Source: Qipengyuania intermedia
Lineage (GTDB): Bacteria; Pseudomonadota; Alphaproteobacteria; Sphingomonadales; Sphingomonadaceae
Assembly: GCF_019711615.1 (NCBI RefSeq)
Contig: NZ_JAIGNS010000003.1
Span: 1 to 64,000, forward strand
Length of the DNA stretch: 64,000 nucleotides
Direction of reading: 5' to 3'
Shown here: one piece after another, positions 9,168 to 18,109 of the stretch
Numbering within the stretch: position 1 is the stretch's first letter
Layout: each line of letters begins with the position of its first letter
The notes under the pieces: model-generated
The model's database searches: none
Told to the model about the DNA's origin: nothing
What the model saw: the letters and a program-made list of their open reading frames with translations, nothing else
Position numbers and translations under genes: made by a program

Positions 9168-9931
9168 AACTGCTGATGCTTGGCTCCGGTACGTCGACCG
9201 GCGTGCCTCGCATCGGGAATGACTGGGGCGAATGCGACCCTGGAAACCCGCGGAACAGGCGCTCGCGCGTTTCGATCATTGTCGAGAACAACGCGAGCAA
9301 ACGGGTGCTTATCGACACCTCGACCGACTTGCGCGCCCAGCTTCTTGCCAATGACATAGCCAAGGTAGACGCGGTCTTCTGGACGCATGACCATGCGGAT
9401 CACTGTCATGGGATCGATGATCTCAGGGTGATGCGGTACGATCGCACGAACCCTCTTCCGGGCTACGCAAGCAAAGTAACCTGCGAACGATTGCGGAAAC
9501 GGTTCGATTACGTGTTCGAGGGCCAGTTCGGCTATCCAACCCTGATGGACTTGCAGGAGGTCGGACAGGTTCGCTTGGTCGCAGGGTTCGACTATAACTA
9601 TGTCGAGATGCCTCACGGTCCGGTCACAAGTACAGGCTTTCGGTTTGAGGCAGATGGGAAATCAATAGGTTACGCGACAGACTTTAGCGAAATAACGAAG
9701 GAGATGGTGTCTTGCTTCAAAGGCACGGATCTCCTGGTTGTCGATTGCCTTCGTCGCCGGCCGCATCCCACGCACGCGCATCTCGAAATGGCGATCGATT
9801 TTGCGCGCCGTTGCAAGGTGAAGCGCGCCGTCTTGACACATCTCGACAAGAGCATGGACTATGCGACGCTTGAGGCCGAGGTGCCGAAAGGCTTCATTGT
9901 CGGTTACGACGGATTGGAGATCACACTATGA
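9164..9931 (+). CDS. MBL-fold metal-dependent hydrolase (PhnP-like)
   Basis: The metallo-beta-lactamase motif THDHADH is at residues 74-80. The N-terminal GSGTSTGVPRIG loop is typical of the PhnP/RNase-Z-like branch, and further metal ligands lie in EMPHGPVTSTGF, YATDFSE, and the C-terminal RAVLTHLDKSMDY. 255 aa. In this branch E. coli PhnP is a cyclic ribose phosphodiesterase; with no phn genes nearby, the substrate here is unknown. It overlaps tatD and the next small gene by 4 bases each. Confidence 0.88.
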   Translation: MKLLMLGSGTSTGVPRIGNDWGECDPGNPRNRRSRVSIIVENNASKRVLIDTSTDLRAQLLANDIAKVDAVFWTHDHADHCHGIDDLRVMRYDRTNPLPGYASKVTCERLRKRFDYVFEGQFGYPTLMDLQEVGQVRLVAGFDYNYVEMPHGPVTSTGFRFEADGKSIGYATDFSEITKEMVSCFKGTDLLVVDCLRRRPHPTHAHLEMAIDFARRCKVKRAVLTHLDKSMDYATLEAEVPKGFIVGYDGLEITL

Positions 9932-10104
9932 GCGGCGGTGGTTGGGTCTGGGCTGCATTGATGGGTGCTTTGGCGATTGCTTACCTCACCGGAATGCGCC
10001 GCGATGGCTTGACTGGCGGCAAGATGCTCAGGATTGCTGCGATTTGGGTTGCCATTATCCTCGGTGCTTACATTCTGGTCCGGTGGTTGACGGGGATGGA
10101 ATGA
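9928..10104 (+). CDS. 58-aa inner-membrane protein of unknown function
   Basis: Starts with ATG inside the stop of the upstream hydrolase gene (ATGA overlap), the same coupling as every junction in this operon. The protein has two predicted membrane helices, GWVWAALMGALAIAYLTG at about residues 5-22 and MLRIAAIWVAIILGAYILV at about 33-51, joined by a short basic/Gly loop (MRRDGLTGGK). No known domain was recognised. The position at the end of tmk-holB-metG-tatD-MBL and the strict overlap argue that it is a real gene. Confidence 0.75.
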   Translation: MSGGGWVWAALMGALAIAYLTGMRRDGLTGGKMLRIAAIWVAIILGAYILVRWLTGME

Positions 10105-10224
10105 GGGCGTCCGCGCGCGAATAGCCTTATCTTCCATTTAACATAATATATATTATCGCACTAGCATGCAGATAGATCGACGCCTCGCTGTAATGTAGAC
10201 CATAATCCCACTCCGGTAGACCTT

Positions 10225-10980
10225 ATGCCCCAGAATATAGAGCGCCTCCTGAAGATCATGAAACGTCTGCGTGATCCGGAGCGCGGGTGCGAATGGGATA
10301 CGGCCCAAAGCTTCGAAACCATCGCTCCGTACACGATTGAAGAAGCTTACGAGGTTGCCGATGCGATCGAACGCGAAGACTATGCCGACCTGAAAGGCGA
10401 ACTCGGCGACCTGCTTTTCCAAGTGGTCTTCCATTCTCAAATGGCGTCGGAAGCCGGACATTTCGATTTTGGCGACGTCGTGGAAACCATCTCGGAAAAG
10501 ATGGAACGCCGACATCCGCATATCTTCGGTGATGAAGGCGGCGTCATGGAAGAAGCGCGGTGGGAAGATCTCAAGGCAGCGGAACGAAGCGCGGCCGGAT
10601 CGCAAAGTGCCATGGACGGCGTTGCAAAAGCCCTTCCGGCCCTGATGCGATCGCAAAAGCTTCAGAAACGGGCCGCTCGGCACGGTTTCGACTGGCCTGA
10701 TACTGAAGGTCCACGCGCGAAGGTTCTTGAGGAAATACAGGAACTTGATGAGGCAACTGAGAGCGAGCGCGAAGAAGAGGCGGGCGATTTCCTTTTCGCA
10801 GCGGTAAACCTCGTCCGGGCTTACGGCATGGATGCGGAACAGGCGCTTCGTGCCGCCAACGCCAAATTCGAAAGGCGTTTTCGGGCCATGGAAAATCTCG
10901 CTGGCGGAGATTTCGAAACGCGCTCTCTCGAAGCTCAAGAGGAACTGTGGCAGGCGGTCAAGCGCGCCGAGAAGTCCTGA
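10225..10980 (+). CDS. mazG: Nucleoside triphosphate pyrophosphohydrolase MazG
   Basis: Hydrolyses NTPs/dNTPs to the monophosphate and pyrophosphate. Two MazG repeats are visible. The first contains WDTAQSFETIAPYTIEEAYE and the E-x-x-D metal motif ELGDLLFQVVFHSQMA; the second contains LEEIQELDEATESEREEEAGDFLFA. 251 aa is normal. A 120-bp AT-rich gap (10105-10224) separates it from the upstream operon and probably holds its promoter. It converges with hflX, the two stops lying at 10980/10981. Confidence 0.95.
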   Translation: MPQNIERLLKIMKRLRDPERGCEWDTAQSFETIAPYTIEEAYEVADAIEREDYADLKGELGDLLFQVVFHSQMASEAGHFDFGDVVETISEKMERRHPHIFGDEGGVMEEARWEDLKAAERSAAGSQSAMDGVAKALPALMRSQKLQKRAARHGFDWPDTEGPRAKVLEEIQELDEATESEREEEAGDFLFAAVNLVRAYGMDAEQALRAANAKFERRFRAMENLAGGDFETRSLEAQEELWQAVKRAEKS

Positions 10981-12282
10981 TCAAAGGCTCTCGAACTGGC
11001 CCAGTTCTTTTGGGTTGAGCCGTACCGTGAACCGCCGCATGGGGCCTTGAGCCCCCTCCTCCAGCGCTTCTTCTTCCAGAATGTCTCCGTGTGCATGGAG
11101 CCATGCGATCCGGCGTCCGTCACTAGCGGGTAGTTCGAATTGGCGCACCGTCGCTTGCGCAGTCAGGATTTCACCGACACGATCGAGAAACTCAGGCACC
11201 CCTTCCCCGGTCAGCGCCGACAGGGCGACGATATCGTCGGAAGTCTCGACCACTCCGCCGAGTTCCTCGGCTCTTTCATCGTCGAGCAAATCCCACTTGT
11301 TCCACACTTCCAGGATCGGAATCGCGTCGGTGCCTTCTTCAGAGTTCACCACGCCGAGATCGCGCAACACATTGAGAACCTGTGTTTTTTGCGCATCCGC
11401 CGAAGGGCTCGACATGTCGCGCACGTGGCAGATCAGGTCGGCTGCGGTCACCTCCTCCAGTGTCGCCCGGAATGCCGCCACGAGCTGCGTCGGAAGGTCG
11501 GAAATAAAGCCGACCGTATCGGAAAGGATCGCCTTTTCGACGCCGGGGAGCGCGATCGCACGCATCGTCGGGTCGAGTGTTGCGAACAGAAGGTCCTCGG
11601 CCATGACTTCGGCGCCGGTGAGGCGGTTGAAAAGGGTCGATTTGCCGGCATTGGTGTAGCCAACCAGAGCGACGACAGGCCAGGGTGCACGTTCGCGCCG
11701 TTCGCGGTGCAGTCCGCGCGTCTTGCGGACCTGTTCCAGCTCCTTGCGCAAACGTCCCATGCGTTGGCGGATCATCCGCCTGTCGGCTTCGATCTGCGTT
11801 TCGCCCGGGCCGCCGAGGAAGCCGAAGCCGCCTCGCTGGCGTTCGAGGTGGGTCCAGCTACGCACAAGCCGGCTCTGCTGGTAGTCCAGATGGGCAAGCT
11901 CGACCTGCAAGCGCCCTTCGGCCGTAGCTGCGCGTTCTCCGAAAATCTCGAGGATCAGACCCGTGCGGTCGATGACCTTGCGCGCCAGCTTGTCTTCGAG
12001 ATTGCGCTGCTGGATGGGGCTCAGTGCGCCGTCGACGACGACCAGTTCCGCTTCGTTCTGCTCGCAAGCGATGCGGATGTTCTCAACCTGACCCGAGCCG
12101 AACAGAAGGTTCGGTTTCACATCGCGGACCGGCAGCACGAAGCTGTCCGCTACGACTATGCCGATCGCAAGGGCGAGCCCCTCCGCCTCTTCGAGACGGC
12201 TTTCCGCATCGAGATCGTAGGCCATGCCCCTGATGTCCGGGCACACGACGAGGGCCCGCGCACCGCGCGAGACTTCGCCCAT
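10981..12282 (-). CDS. hflX: GTPase HflX
   Basis: Ribosome-associated TRAFAC GTPase. The N-terminal HflX domain contains LFGSGQVENI; the Gly-rich linker GGFGFLGGPGETQIEADRR follows; the G domain has G1 GYTNAGKST, G3 DTVGF and G4 NKWD. ATG at 12282 is used, giving 433 aa; the open frame continues upstream into hfq but without a better start. It lies 17 bp after the hfq stop codon, so it is read from the same transcript, as in E. coli and most alphaproteobacteria. Confidence 0.92.
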   Translation of the reverse strand: MGEVSRGARALVVCPDIRGMAYDLDAESRLEEAEGLALAIGIVVADSFVLPVRDVKPNLLFGSGQVENIRIACEQNEAELVVVDGALSPIQQRNLEDKLARKVIDRTGLILEIFGERAATAEGRLQVELAHLDYQQSRLVRSWTHLERQRGGFGFLGGPGETQIEADRRMIRQRMGRLRKELEQVRKTRGLHRERRERAPWPVVALVGYTNAGKSTLFNRLTGAEVMAEDLLFATLDPTMRAIALPGVEKAILSDTVGFISDLPTQLVAAFRATLEEVTAADLICHVRDMSSPSADAQKTQVLNVLRDLGVVNSEEGTDAIPILEVWNKWDLLDDERAEELGGVVETSDDIVALSALTGEGVPEFLDRVGEILTAQATVRQFELPASDGRRIAWLHAHGDILEEEALEEGAQGPMRRFTVRLNPKELGQFESL

Positions 12283-12299
12283 CAGATCGTCATCGAAGC

Positions 12300-12842
12300 T
12301 CAGTGTTCGTCCTCGTCCCAGTCCTCGGACAGATCGACCGGGGTTGCGGGTTGGATAGTGGAAACAGCGTGCTTGTATGCAAGCTGCACGTAGCCATCGC
12401 GTTCCAGCATCATGCAAAAAAGGTCATAAGCGGCGATCTTGCCCTGGAGCATGACGCCGTTCACCAGGAACATGGTGACCTGAGCCTCGGCTTCGCTGAC
12501 GCGGCTGAGGAACACATCCTGCAGCAGCCGCTGCTTTGCGCCGGATCCCTGGCTGGCGAATTGATCGGTATCGACCGGTTGCCCCGGCATGATCGTGCTG
12601 ACTGCGTGCTTGTAGACCAGCTGCGATTGCCCGTCGCGGCGCAGCAGGATGGAGAAATTGTCGAACCATGTGACGATCCCCTGCAGCTTGACGCCCTTGA
12701 CCAAGAACACCGTCACCGGCGCCTTGTTCTTGCGCAGCAGGTTGAGAAATGCGTCCTGCAAGCTCGGGGCCTTGCCCTTGCTCTGGGGTTCCTGGGCTGC
12801 GCGTGGTCGCGCAGATAGGGTGCGTTCGCCGGCCATAATCAT
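12300..12842 (-). CDS. hfq: RNA chaperone Hfq, tandem double-Sm-domain form
   Basis: 180 aa, about twice the usual Hfq length. Domain 1 is residues about 27-91 ([14 protein letters not shown] ... [12 protein letters not shown]); domain 2 is about 105-170 ([14 protein letters not shown] ... [12 protein letters not shown]). Each has its own Sm1 strand ([26 protein letters not shown]) and the Sm2 signature YKHAVSTI. Domain 1 is basic (LRKNKAP), domain 2 acidic (SEAEAQ), and the tail is acidic (DWDEDEH). A six-domain ring could be made from three chains; that is inference. ATG at 12842 follows AAGGAG; ATG at 12836 is an alternative. hflX is directly downstream. Confidence 0.93.
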   Translation of the reverse strand: MIMAGERTLSARPRAAQEPQSKGKAPSLQDAFLNLLRKNKAPVTVFLVKGVKLQGIVTWFDNFSILLRRDGQSQLVYKHAVSTIMPGQPVDTDQFASQGSGAKQRLLQDVFLSRVSEAEAQVTMFLVNGVMLQGKIAAYDLFCMMLERDGYVQLAYKHAVSTIQPATPVDLSEDWDEDEH

Positions 12843-13006
12843 CGCTCCTTCTTTTTGGCGCCCGCCTCGGCAGACGCAATCTGGACGCTCTTGCGGCGTC
12901 CGGGGTCCGGGCAGCAAAACCCGCAACCAGGGGCAATGTGACGTTTCCGCGCTTTTTGGGCAACAGGATTATTCTATTGTCGCAATTGCGCAGGTTCTGG
13001 CGCAGC

Positions 13007-14389
13007 CTATTTGCGCTCGTTATTGCGGCGCTCGGCCATTCCCAACAACTTGAGTTTTCGGTGCAAAGCCGATCGTTCCATCCCGATGAAACTGGCGGTT
13101 TTGGAGATGTTGCCGGAGAACCTGCGGATCTGGATCGCAAGATATTCGCGCTCGAAACTCTCGCGCGCTTCCCGCAAGGGAGCGCCCATCAGCTGGGCCA
13201 TTCCGCCACTGTCTCCCAGCTTCCCGCCCGTGACTTCTTCGGAAAGCATGTCCGCTTCCACGGTGTCGAGGTTTTCGCGCGGGGTGAGGATGATAGTCCG
13301 CTCGACGACATTGCGCAGCTGGCGAACGTTTCCGGGCCAGTCGTAGGCCTGGAGTGCGGCCATCGCCTCTTCGCTGATCTCGGGCGGGCGGATGCCCTGC
13401 TCGATTGCATAGCGGGCGAAGAAATGTTCGGCCAGCGCAGGGATATCGTCGCGCCGTTCCGAAAGCGAGGGCACTTCTACCGGCACGACATTCAGTCGGT
13501 AGAAAAGGTCCTCGCGAAAGCGCTTCTCTTCCATTTCCGCCTCGAGATCGCGCGCGGTGGACGAGACTACCCTGACATCGACGCCGATCTGGCGCGTGCC
13601 CCCGACACGTACGAAGCTCTGGTCGGTAAGCACACGCAGGATGCGCGCCTGCGTCGACAGCGGCATGTCCGCCACTTCGTCGAGGTAGAGCGTGCCGCCA
13701 TCGGCAGTTTCGAGCAGGCCGGGCCGGACGAGCTTGCCCTCGGCTTCCTCGCCGAACAGCTCTTCCTCGAACCGTTCGGGCGTGATGCGCGCCGAATTGA
13801 CGACCACGAAAGGCTTGTCTGCGCGCGTGGACCAGCTGTGTAGCAGACGCGCGGCGACTTCCTTGCCCGACCCTGCCGGGCCGCTGATCAGGACGCGGCT
13901 GCCGGTGCTGGCGACGCGCTTGAGCGTGGCGCGAACGGCGTTGATTGCGGCAGAATTGCCGGTGAACTCACCCCCCTCGCCCATGCCTTCGCGCAGCCGC
14001 GTGTTTTCGCGGCGCAGGCGCTCGGTCTCGGTCGCACGCTCGACCAGGAGGAGCAGGCGTTCGGCTTCGAACGGCTTCTCGATGAAGTCCATCGCGCCGC
14101 GACTGACGGCAGAGACGGCGGTATCGATATTGCCGTGGCCGGAGAAGATGATGACCGGCAGCTCGGGCTCGCGCGCCTTGATCGCGTCGAGCACTTCGAG
14201 CCCGTCCATCTGGCTGCCGTGGAGCCACACGTCGAGCAGGACGAGGCTGGGGCGTTTCTCGTCGACCGCATCGAGCGCGGAGGTGCTGTCAGCGGCGGTC
14301 CGGCATTCATAGCCCTCGTCGCTCAGGACGCCTGCCACCAGCTCCCGAATGTCGCGTTCGTCATCGACGATGAGAATGTCGAGTGCCAT
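13007..14389 (-). CDS. ntrX: Nitrogen/envelope response regulator NtrX
   Basis: Receiver domain at residues 1-120 (phosphoacceptor Asp in VLLDVWLHG, Lys in IEKPF), AAA+ domain about 150-370 with Walker A SGPAGSGKE and Walker B GGTLYLDEVADM, and an FIS-type helix-turn-helix at the C terminus (NISKTASFIGMERSALHRKL). The GAFTGA loop that contacts sigma-54 is replaced (ELFGEEAEGKLVRPG), as in other alphaproteobacterial NtrX proteins, so it is unlikely to activate sigma-54 promoters in the standard way. It lies 2 bp after ntrY, its sensor kinase. Confidence 0.95.
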   Translation of the reverse strand: MALDILIVDDERDIRELVAGVLSDEGYECRTAADSTSALDAVDEKRPSLVLLDVWLHGSQMDGLEVLDAIKAREPELPVIIFSGHGNIDTAVSAVSRGAMDFIEKPFEAERLLLLVERATETERLRRENTRLREGMGEGGEFTGNSAAINAVRATLKRVASTGSRVLISGPAGSGKEVAARLLHSWSTRADKPFVVVNSARITPERFEEELFGEEAEGKLVRPGLLETADGGTLYLDEVADMPLSTQARILRVLTDQSFVRVGGTRQIGVDVRVVSSTARDLEAEMEEKRFREDLFYRLNVVPVEVPSLSERRDDIPALAEHFFARYAIEQGIRPPEISEEAMAALQAYDWPGNVRQLRNVVERTIILTPRENLDTVEADMLSEEVTGGKLGDSGGMAQLMGAPLREARESFEREYLAIQIRRFSGNISKTASFIGMERSALHRKLKLLGMAERRNNERK

Positions 14390-14391
14390 GA

Positions 14392-16632
14392 TTATCTTCC
14401 TGCTTTCTCGGTATTCGAACGGTCTTCACCGATGGATGGGCCGCGATGCGGATCGCGTGCGATTTTGAGGGTAACGCGCGTTCCGCCCTCCTCGAGCGAG
14501 GAGAAATTCATCTCGCCGCCGTGTTCTTCGACGATCTTGTTCACGATCGCGAGGCCGAGGCCGGTGCCCTTCTCGCGGGTGGTGACATAGGGTTCGAGGA
14601 TGCGTTCCCGGTCCTGCGGCAGGCCGATGCCGTTATCGCTGACAGCAATGGTGATGAATTTCTCGTCCTCGGAGACATCCACGCCGATCATGCCGCGATA
14701 GTCGGGTTCCGCATTCGCCGCGCGCGCTTCGATCGCTTCGGCAGCATTCTTGAGGATGTTGGTGACGGCCTGGCCGAGCTGGTGACGGTCGGCTTCGACC
14801 TTTAGCGGGCCGTCCGTCTCGGTGTTCAGCCCGTAGTTGATCTGCGGGTTCGCGACTTCCTGCAGGAACATCGATTGACGCACGAGGTCGAGCGCATCTT
14901 CCTGGCGGAAGACCGGTTTCGGCAGTCGCGCGAAACTGGAAAATTCATCCACCATGGTGCGCAATTCGCCGACCTGGCGCACGATCGTATTGGTCAGTTC
15001 GTCGAACAGTTCACCGTCCTGTTCGATCTGCTTGCGATAGCGGCGCTTCAGGCGCTCGGTGGCGAGCTGGATCGGAGTCAGCGGGTTCTTGATCTCATGC
15101 GCGATGCGGCGAGCGACGTCGGACCACGCGGCCTGCCGCTGGTCGAGCAGCTGGCGGGTGATGTCCTCGAAGGTAATCACGTGTCCGTCGCCTTCGGGGA
15201 CGAGACGTACCGCTAGCGTCATGAGTTCGCCGTGGCGCGAGTGGCTGACGACACCGCGGTCAAGTCCTGCCTCCACGAGGACAGCGATCTGCGGCACCAT
15301 TGCGTCGAGCGTTTCGGGGTGCGCGCTTCCCTCGCCGCCTTCCAGAAGCATGTTCTGGGCAGGGGCGTTCATCAGCAGGACGCGGCGCTTGCCATCGATA
15401 GTGATGACCCCGGCGCTCACGGATTCCAGGACTGCTTCGATGAAACTGCGACGGTCTTCCAGTTCCTCGTTCGCGCCGACCAGCGCGTCGGTCTGCTTCT
15501 CGATCTGGGCGGTCATGCGATTGAAGGCCCGGTAGAGCAGGCCGATTTCGTCTGCGCCGGTACGCCCTTCGACGCGCAGGGCGAAGTTCCCCGCGCCGAC
15601 CTTGCGCGCAGCGCCGACGAGGTCGGTCAGTGGCTCGACCTGCCGATCCGCGAAACGCAGGGCAAACCAGACCGCCAGTCCGACAAGCGCGAGGCTGACG
15701 AAGAACAGCGCTAGATTCAACCGTAATTGGAGGGCTCTGGCTCGCTTGGTCAGCTCCTCATAAGCTGTCGAAATCGATCGCGCTCGCTCCCAATTGCGAA
15801 AGCTAGCAGCCTCGGCGTTACGCGCCGTATAGAGATAGATGCCAGCGGTGCGATCAATTGGAGCAACGGCTTCGATCCGTTCTGGGCTACCTTGGATCGC
15901 AACGGATTCACCTGCACGCAGCGCTCGCAGATTTTTCTCGGTAAAGCCCACCGGATCGCTCGCCTGGTTGATGCCGTAGACAACCGCGACACGGGCGGTG
16001 CCATCGGGCATCGCCTGCATAATCGCGCTCTCGATGACATCGCGCGGTTCGGCCTGGTAGCGGTAGGCCAGCTGGAAATCGGGATCAGTGATCGAAACCT
16101 GTTGCAGGATCGAGCGCATATCCATCGCCATGGAGATGGTTTCCTGCCCGAGGTCGAGCTGGTTATCCTCGTAATAGACTTCGGCCAACTGGTTCGCGTT
16201 TTCCATCAACCCGCGCGAATTGTCGGAGAACCAGAAATCGACGCCGGACTGGAAGAGCACTGCAGCGAATGCCGACACCAGTAGCGTTGGCACCGCCGCA
16301 ATCATCGAGAAGAAGAACACGAGGCGTACGTGCAGGCGCGCCGTGCTACCGGCCGCTCTTCTCAGCGCCAGTCGTCGTCCGGCAAGGACGAGGAGAGCCA
16401 TTGCCGGAATGAGGGTGCCGATTAGCAGGACAGCGACCTGCCTGCTCGGCAGAAGTTCGCCAGTCGGCGGGGCGCGGGTAAAGGCAGCCCAGGTGGTCGC
16501 AACCATTATGGCAAAGATCGCCACGGCCAAAATTTCGACCAGGGAAATCAGGTTCGCGCGGCGCGAGGCGACGACAAATCGCCGCCACCAACGCGGAGTG
16601 CGCTTCTGGGAAAGACCGGCCATTGTCGCCAT
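14392..16632 (-). CDS. ntrY: Sensor histidine kinase NtrY
   Basis: Membrane kinase that phosphorylates NtrX. Two N-terminal membrane helices (about residues 30-50 and 68-88), two more framing a periplasmic domain (about 100-290), then HAMP, PAS (VLESVSAGVITIDG), the HisKA H box [18 protein letters not shown], and HATPase with N box NILKNAAEA and G boxes DNGIGLP and KGTGLGLAI. ATG at 16632 (MATMAGLSQ) is chosen; TTG at 16662 would add ten residues. 746 aa. The 61-bp gap after ntrC could hold a second promoter. Confidence 0.94.
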   Translation of the reverse strand: MATMAGLSQKRTPRWWRRFVVASRRANLISLVEILAVAIFAIMVATTWAAFTRAPPTGELLPSRQVAVLLIGTLIPAMALLVLAGRRLALRRAAGSTARLHVRLVFFFSMIAAVPTLLVSAFAAVLFQSGVDFWFSDNSRGLMENANQLAEVYYEDNQLDLGQETISMAMDMRSILQQVSITDPDFQLAYRYQAEPRDVIESAIMQAMPDGTARVAVVYGINQASDPVGFTEKNLRALRAGESVAIQGSPERIEAVAPIDRTAGIYLYTARNAEAASFRNWERARSISTAYEELTKRARALQLRLNLALFFVSLALVGLAVWFALRFADRQVEPLTDLVGAARKVGAGNFALRVEGRTGADEIGLLYRAFNRMTAQIEKQTDALVGANEELEDRRSFIEAVLESVSAGVITIDGKRRVLLMNAPAQNMLLEGGEGSAHPETLDAMVPQIAVLVEAGLDRGVVSHSRHGELMTLAVRLVPEGDGHVITFEDITRQLLDQRQAAWSDVARRIAHEIKNPLTPIQLATERLKRRYRKQIEQDGELFDELTNTIVRQVGELRTMVDEFSSFARLPKPVFRQEDALDLVRQSMFLQEVANPQINYGLNTETDGPLKVEADRHQLGQAVTNILKNAAEAIEARAANAEPDYRGMIGVDVSEDEKFITIAVSDNGIGLPQDRERILEPYVTTREKGTGLGLAIVNKIVEEHGGEMNFSSLEEGGTRVTLKIARDPHRGPSIGEDRSNTEKAGR

Positions 16633-16693
16633 CGTGGCTAGTTTACGACACCTCTGTTGCAAATATGCAAGACGAAAAACGACGAAATGAACA

Positions 16694-18106
16694 TCAACGT
16701 CGTCGGACGTATCGCTCCGGCTCTATTTCGAGGTCGCTTAACCGTTTCCGAAGGGTGTTGCGATTTATGCCAAGAAGCTGTGCGGCGCGTAGCTGGTTAC
16801 CCTCGGTCTCCTCCAGGGCGTGCTCGAAAAGAGGTTTTTCGAAAGCAGCCAGGGCGCTGTGATAGAGTGTGCCGGGCGCGCTCGCATTGGCCGAAAGCCA
16901 CGCTTGCAAAGCGGTCTCGAACGGCGTTCCGGTACCGGTCGTGCTTTCTTCCGCCGCAGGAAGCGCATCGTCCACCGTTTCGCCATCGATCACATCCTCG
17001 CGCGCGGTGAGCGCCAAGCGGAAGACGACATTGCGCAATTCACGCACATTGCCCTTCCACCGCTGGGCTTCCAGCCGCTTGATCGCCCCATCCGAGATAC
17101 CGTGGTTCGGCAGCCCTTCCGCGACCGCCTGACCGAGGAAATGTTTCACCAGCGCGCCGACATCCTCTCGCCGTTCGCGCAGTGGAGGAAGGTGGATGGG
17201 GACGACGTTGAGGCGGTAGTAGAGGTCCTCCCGGAAGGTCCCGTTGGCGATCATCGGGCCGAGATCCTTGTTCGTCGCCGCGATAATCCTCACGTCGACG
17301 CCGATTTCCTGGCGCCCTCCGACGCGGCGGATCCTGCCGGACTGAAGCGCCCGCAACAGGCGCGTCTGCGCTTCGGCGGGCATGTCCCCGATCTCGTCGA
17401 GGAAAAGCGTGCCGCCATTGGCCTGCTCGAACTTGCCGATCTGCTGCGACACAGCGCCGGTGAAAGCGCCGCGTTCGTGGCCGAACAGTTCGCTTTCCAG
17501 GAGGTCGTGCGGGATAGCGGCCATATTGACCGCGATGAAGGGACCGGTGCGACGCGATCCGAGTTCATGGATGGCTTCTGCCACCAGTTCCTTGCCGGTG
17601 CCGCTTTCGCCCGTGACAAGCACCGACAGGTCGTTGCGCAGCACGCGCGTTATCATGCGATAGACGTCCTGCATCGCCTTGCTGCGCCCAATGAGGGGAA
17701 GCGAGCCTTCGCCCTCACCTTCCAGACTGTCGGCGCTCTGCGCGGAACGCTTGGTTGCCTGGCGCACGGCCTGCGTCAGTTCGTCGAGGTCGAAAGGTTT
17801 TGGGAAATATTCGAAGGCGCGGCTGTCACTCGCCCTGACGGCGGTATCCAGCGTATTCTGGGCGGACAAAACGATGACCGGCATTTTGGGGGCGGCCTCA
17901 TGCACGTCCGCGATCGACGCCAGGCCATCGCCATCTTCCAGCATGACGTCTGTCAGCATGACGTCGAAGCTATGCCCTGCAAGCAAGGCGTCTCGCTTGC
18001 TTACACTGCTGCACGCCGTGACGTCATAGCCTTCGTCCTTGAGGGCCTCGGTGATAACGGTGGCTATGGCGCGATCGTCTTCGACCAGGAGTACACGGTT
18101 GGTCAT
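16694..18106 (-). CDS. ntrC: Nitrogen regulation response regulator NtrC
   Basis: Receiver with phosphoacceptor Asp in MLTDVMLEDGDG; AAA+ sigma-54 activator domain with Walker A TGESGTGKE, an intact GAFTGA loop (HERGAFTGAVSQ) and Walker B GGTLFLDEIGDMP; FIS-type DNA-binding helix-turn-helix at the end (NQLRAAQLLGINRNTLRKRL). 470 aa. It activates sigma-54 promoters under nitrogen limitation. It follows ntrB by 3 bp. It differs from NtrX encoded next door chiefly in keeping the sigma-54 contact loop. Confidence 0.96.
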   Translation of the reverse strand: MTNRVLLVEDDRAIATVITEALKDEGYDVTACSSVSKRDALLAGHSFDVMLTDVMLEDGDGLASIADVHEAAPKMPVIVLSAQNTLDTAVRASDSRAFEYFPKPFDLDELTQAVRQATKRSAQSADSLEGEGEGSLPLIGRSKAMQDVYRMITRVLRNDLSVLVTGESGTGKELVAEAIHELGSRRTGPFIAVNMAAIPHDLLESELFGHERGAFTGAVSQQIGKFEQANGGTLFLDEIGDMPAEAQTRLLRALQSGRIRRVGGRQEIGVDVRIIAATNKDLGPMIANGTFREDLYYRLNVVPIHLPPLRERREDVGALVKHFLGQAVAEGLPNHGISDGAIKRLEAQRWKGNVRELRNVVFRLALTAREDVIDGETVDDALPAAEESTTGTGTPFETALQAWLSANASAPGTLYHSALAAFEKPLFEHALEETEGNQLRAAQLLGINRNTLRKRLSDLEIEPERYVRRR

Positions 18107-18109
18107 CGA

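Noticed and set aside
11140..12393. Plus-strand open frame of 417 codons
   Set aside because: Antisense to hflX, whose GTPase motifs are intact on the minus strand.
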